Positions 59,440 to 64,000 of a stretch of DNA of 64,000 bases are shown in pieces (the first letter of the stretch is position 1; each line of letters begins with the position of its first letter). The stretch comes from Nilaparvata lugens (lineage: Eukaryota > Arthropoda > Insecta > Hemiptera > Delphacidae): the NCBI RefSeq assembly GCF_014356525.2, contig NC_052508.1:60577800-60641799 (forward strand), written 5' to 3'. The notes beneath the pieces are model-generated. The model saw only the letters and a list, made by a program, of their open reading frames with translations, ran no database searches and was not told where the DNA came from. The position numbers were made by a program, and so were the translations under genes.

Positions 59440-59703
59440 GGGATGATCCGTGGTCTATTGGGTAGAGAGCTTGCGTAGCAGCCTAGAGATCCCGGGTTCA
59501 AACCCACTTATCACCAAACGTTTTTAACCAGGTCACTTCCGAGTTTTCAGATAGACACGTTAAATTGTTGATCCCGGTTAAAGTATGACAGTCGTGAGGC
59601 CCATTGACAGATCAATTAAATTATATATTATTCAAGGCGATGTGGGAACTTCCCGCAAGGGACAAATTCCCGCCAACAAAAGCCATACGAATTTACTTTT
59701 CAT
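59440..59703 (+). mobile_element. tRNA-derived SINE, copy 2
   Basis: Same family as 48861-49092: head tggtctattgggtagagagc and gggttcaaaccc, the same tail cccgcaagggac, then caacaaaagccatacgaatt. A nine-base aatcattat repeats on both flanks (59431-59439 and 59704-59712). It has a few extra bases in the middle and is more diverged than copy 1. Confidence 0.85.
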
Positions 59704-59734
59704 AATCATTATCAATTTTTTTTTAGGATGATAC

Positions 59735-59784
59735 CAGGACCTCCTAAATACCTTAATACCTAAATAAGTATTTAGGAGGTCCTG
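59735..59784. mobile_element. 50-bp palindromic insertion with 7-bp target duplication
   Basis: Perfect 17-bp inverted repeats (caggacctcctaaatac and its complement) enclose 16 bp. The heptamer atgatac flanks both sides (59728-59734 and 59785-59791). The architecture is the same as 20450-20497, but the sequence is unrelated. Confidence 0.72.
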
Positions 59785-60525
59785 ATGATACCCACATGAA
59801 CCCCAGAGTCTTGTACTATGTTGACAATAGGAGGGGTGACGAGGAAATATAAAGAGACTGTGAATGCCTTCTTCAGCTATGCAACTTCCAATACAATATA
59901 ATTTCATTAATAATTCGAGTGAAAAGGTCAACCTCTTATTTGTGACGCATTCAAAAGTCAGTCAGGCAGCTCCAAGGCAAAATAGGCGAGCCAAGAAGAA
60001 GATGAAGAATACAAGAAAGAAGAAGAAAAAGAAAACTGGGCAAATGTAATTGAACTGACTCGAGGTATAGGCTACTATGACTTGCCTTAATGACTCATCT
60101 ATCGATGTATCATCTATGATGTCATTCATCGTCTATGAAACACGACATAATTTAATTACCTATTCATTTGGTAAAACTCACTGATATAAAAGGTTGCTGT
60201 ATCAACTTTTAAATCACCAAAACGTAACGTCTTTTTACCAACTTATGAACTAGTTTGTAGCTTAGATTATAATACTGCATTTTTGTACAGCAGTAGTCAT
60301 TTTTAACTTTATTTCCGAAACATCAATCTCCTTGGGTTCTATCAAATCTATCCATAAATTCAATTAATTTTAATGTAACATTAGGGAATAATCCAATTTC
60401 TTTTATAATCAATTAAATACTGAAAATTACAGCTATAGTCCTACTCAACTAATGTCTATGTCAGGGGTAGGCTACTTTGTAAGTTATTAGAATAAAAGAT
60501 TATTACTTATTCATTCTAGGTCAAA

Positions 60526-61996
<1,471 letters not shown>

Positions 61997-62264
61997 TATT
62001 GGTTTTTTATCGTCCGTCCAAAATCACAATGTATGTGTAACTAGCCTTAGGCTGGTCACTAACGGTAGAACATGCATGATAACATGGCCTCATACATTGT
62101 TGCGTCGTCACAGCGAAAGGCTTCAAGCAAAATTTTTGAGGTTAGATATATTTGTATATCCGATGTTTTGTTGTTTATTTTTTCTTCAGTGCTCTATTTG
62201 AGGTTAAATTATTTTTCTATCATTATAATTTGTTGTCAAATTGCTGTATTTCCATAAAGGTCTA

Positions 62265-62345
62265 TAGTTTCAATCAGGTACTTGTGGATGAGAATACTGT
62301 GTGAGGTATACTGTTCACAGAGCTACTAGTTAAGCTACCGGTATC
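62265..62345. repeat. Copy of a short dispersed repeat
   Basis: cttgtggatgagaatactgt, then gttcacagagctactagtta matches 41778-41835 (cttgtggatgagaaaactgc, gttcacagaactactagtat). Two copies only in the window; nature unknown. Confidence 0.6.
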
Positions 62346-62902
62346 AATACGTGACAAAATCGAGGTATTGAAAAAAAAATAGATTTTTTTTATCTGCTGC
62401 CGCCCTTAATGATAGTGATGATTAAACTCATATTGAGATTCACGTTAACAGTAATTTGCCGTGTGTACATTGCATTGTCTTTAATAAGACGTTTGCACGA
62501 TTCATTTATTATTCCATTCATCAATGCAATTACAAATCATATAGCAATGACTGGGAGAAAGCAACAGACTTAGGTAGCCCAAAACTGCTCTTCTCCCAAA
62601 TTTTACACCAAAAATACACCAGCTAACTTAGTCTGTAGTAAATCTTACTAAGAAATTTGTTTTTCAAACTTCTCTTGTGAGCTATATTTAAAATGATAAA
62701 GAGTTGATTCAAAAATTTAGCAAACGAAAAATTGACAATAGTTCTACAAAATTTACAATAAAAACTCTTAAATTTAGTAGCATTTCATTTATAAGGTTCT
62801 AAATGTTGATTCTAGAAAAGAGCCTTTGCTTTTCAATCAGTATTTTTTATGACAATAGCGCATTTCACGTGTTCTGATCAAGAATTTGTTGTTTAATTGC
62901 AG

Positions 62903-63051
62903 TCAAGATGTGGAAAAAAATCTAGTTTCTAGTGATCGTGCTGTACAAGGTACAACTTTAAAACAGAAAGTCGAAATTATGGACTTTACCAAACCTGAAA
63001 AACAGAGACGTCCTGTTCGCTTGGATGTCAAACCTTCATATGCAAAAGAAA
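62903..63051 (+). CDS. Candidate internal exon of an unknown plus-strand gene
   Basis: The 149-bp segment is flanked by acceptor gtttaattgcag and a strong donor GAAA|gtaagt. Only one frame is open through the segment: QDVEKNLVSSDRAVQGTTLK, then QKVEIMDFTKPEKQRRPVRL, then DVKPSYAKE. It is hydrophilic, rich in Lys, Glu and Arg, has no repeats and looks like a genuine coding exon. It needs two bases from a preceding exon and passes one on. I do not recognise the protein. The neighbouring exons were not found with confidence; a possible ATG exon at 62084-62140 does not match in phase. It lies about 27 kb from the first recognised Calx exon, on the other strand. Confidence 0.5.
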
Positions 63052-63258
63052 GTAAGTTTTCACTTTTCTATTATTATTGTTACTAATGTGGAATGTAATA
63101 TACATCAAGATGAGTCGATAAACTTCTTTTTGATTAAAAAATACGTTTTGAGTTTTACCAATCCTGCGGAATACAGAAAACATGAGTTTTGCGTTTGAAA
63201 AGCAAGAGGAAGGTCGAAGTAGCTCCATTCTGAATAGAGAATAAATGAGAAGGTTTTA

Positions 63259-63660
63259 TTGATTGATTCTTTCATATCGCATTGTAAATTGATCATTGAT
63301 TTCATTATAATGGAACATAGAAGAGAAAAATTTGAACAAAGTTCAGATTTTATGGGGATGAAATTTATGAGCTACCTCCCGTGTAGAAGCGAGACTGATA
63401 GGGCAAGGTTCAAAATCGAGTTGAAAAAGTACCTAAGAGTTAGAAACTTATAGTTTTGAAGAATTTAGGGATACCTTCCTTGGCTGTTATTGTTTCTTTC
63501 TTTTTTTGTTGTGTTTACTATCACTTTTTATGTAGTTGAGACTTTTAAAAGTTAGTAAGTTAGACTAGTTTATCAGAGATTTACAATGGTGTAATAACCG
63601 AAACCGGTCTTTCTAAGTATCAATAAATCTGTGGTTTATTGACAATTTCTTAGTCTTTTT
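63259..63660 (+). mobile_element. Possible retroelement 3' remnant
   Basis: A frame ends MGMKFMSYLPCRSETDRARF, then KIELKKYL, a pattern seen at the ends of LINE reverse transcriptases. It is followed about 140 bp later by aaccgaaaccggtctttcta and caataaatctgtggtttatt, which resembles a retroelement 3' end. Weak evidence; no catalytic motif. Confidence 0.3.
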
Positions 63661-64000
63661 TATTCATTGTGTTTACTATCTTTGTTGGTTATATCTGTTT
63701 TCGGAATGATTGTAAGTATTGTTTAATGTAGATGACGCATTCATGTACAATATGTATTGTACATCTTGAATGAAGAGATTAATTGATTGAATTGGAGGCT
63801 CAGAAGGACTAGGGTCGAGGCAAGGAAGCGAGGTTTGAGTGGATTGGTGGTACTTACTTCGCTCCTTATTATTATTATTCTTGCTCGGTCAAAAGATATG
63901 TTGGCGGGGCGCCCTTGTCTTCCTCTGAACGTGGCGATTTTGGTTTTAGGTTAGGGACAGCGGGGAAAGTTGGCTCTGCTTCACTGAGTGTGGTGCCCTT

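Noticed and set aside
62072..62257. ATG frame MHDNMASYIVASSQRKASSK with a gttaga donor at 62141
   Set aside because: Tempting first exon for the gene at 62903, but phases do not match and the surrounding text (ggctggtcactaacggtaga) looks like dispersed MITE sequence.

Overview
The window looks like AT-rich insect chromosomal DNA. It has a few short, GC-richer exons with GT-AG splice sites, very long introns, many foldback MITEs, long CA/TG microsatellites, LINE tails and a tRNA-derived SINE. The frequent palindrome TAGGCCTA, the MITE families and the protein sequence of the main gene suggest a hemipteran, perhaps a planthopper (inference, not proven).

The main host gene lies on the minus strand. 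It is a Na+/Ca2+ exchanger of the NCX/Calx type, with five exon blocks and matching splice phases: first membrane segment (35390-35635), alpha-1 repeat exon copy B (29649-29945), alpha-1 repeat exon copy A (9730-10026), the following membrane segments (7720-7954) and the start of the cytosolic loop (4311-4446). Both ends of the gene are outside what I can identify. The alpha-1 exon is present twice, about 19.9 kb apart. The copies differ at 3 of 297 bases, all silent. Each sits in a larger duplicated block with a 73-bp minisatellite just past its splice donor (about 9 units at A, 6 at B) and a 1.56-kb intronic unit before its acceptor (two tandem units at A, one at B).

Regions, left to right. 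1-4.3 kb: one plus-strand terminal-exon candidate and foldback repeats. 4.3-13.3 kb: Calx exons 4, 3 and 2A with duplicated introns. 14.7-18.8 kb: a broken PIF/Harbinger transposon with both of its genes truncated. 18.9-21 kb: a degraded plus-strand multi-exon gene candidate. 26.1-28.5 kb: a structurally intact DD41D Tc1/mariner-superfamily transposon with 461-bp inverted repeats. 29.2-31.7 kb: duplicated block B. 35.4 kb: Calx first recognised exon. 35.7-47 kb: MITE-rich, with long purine and pyrimidine tracts and an internally deleted hAT element nested in a MITE. 48-64 kb: SINE copies, LINE tails, a dispersed repeat carrying huge CA tracts, a repeat array at 53.8-55.4 kb, and one clean plus-strand internal exon at 62.9 kb.

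No CRISPR array, rRNA gene or functional tRNA gene was seen. The transposon genes act only on their own elements. Calx is the only recognised cellular gene; its product is a plasma-membrane antiporter that extrudes calcium in exchange for sodium.
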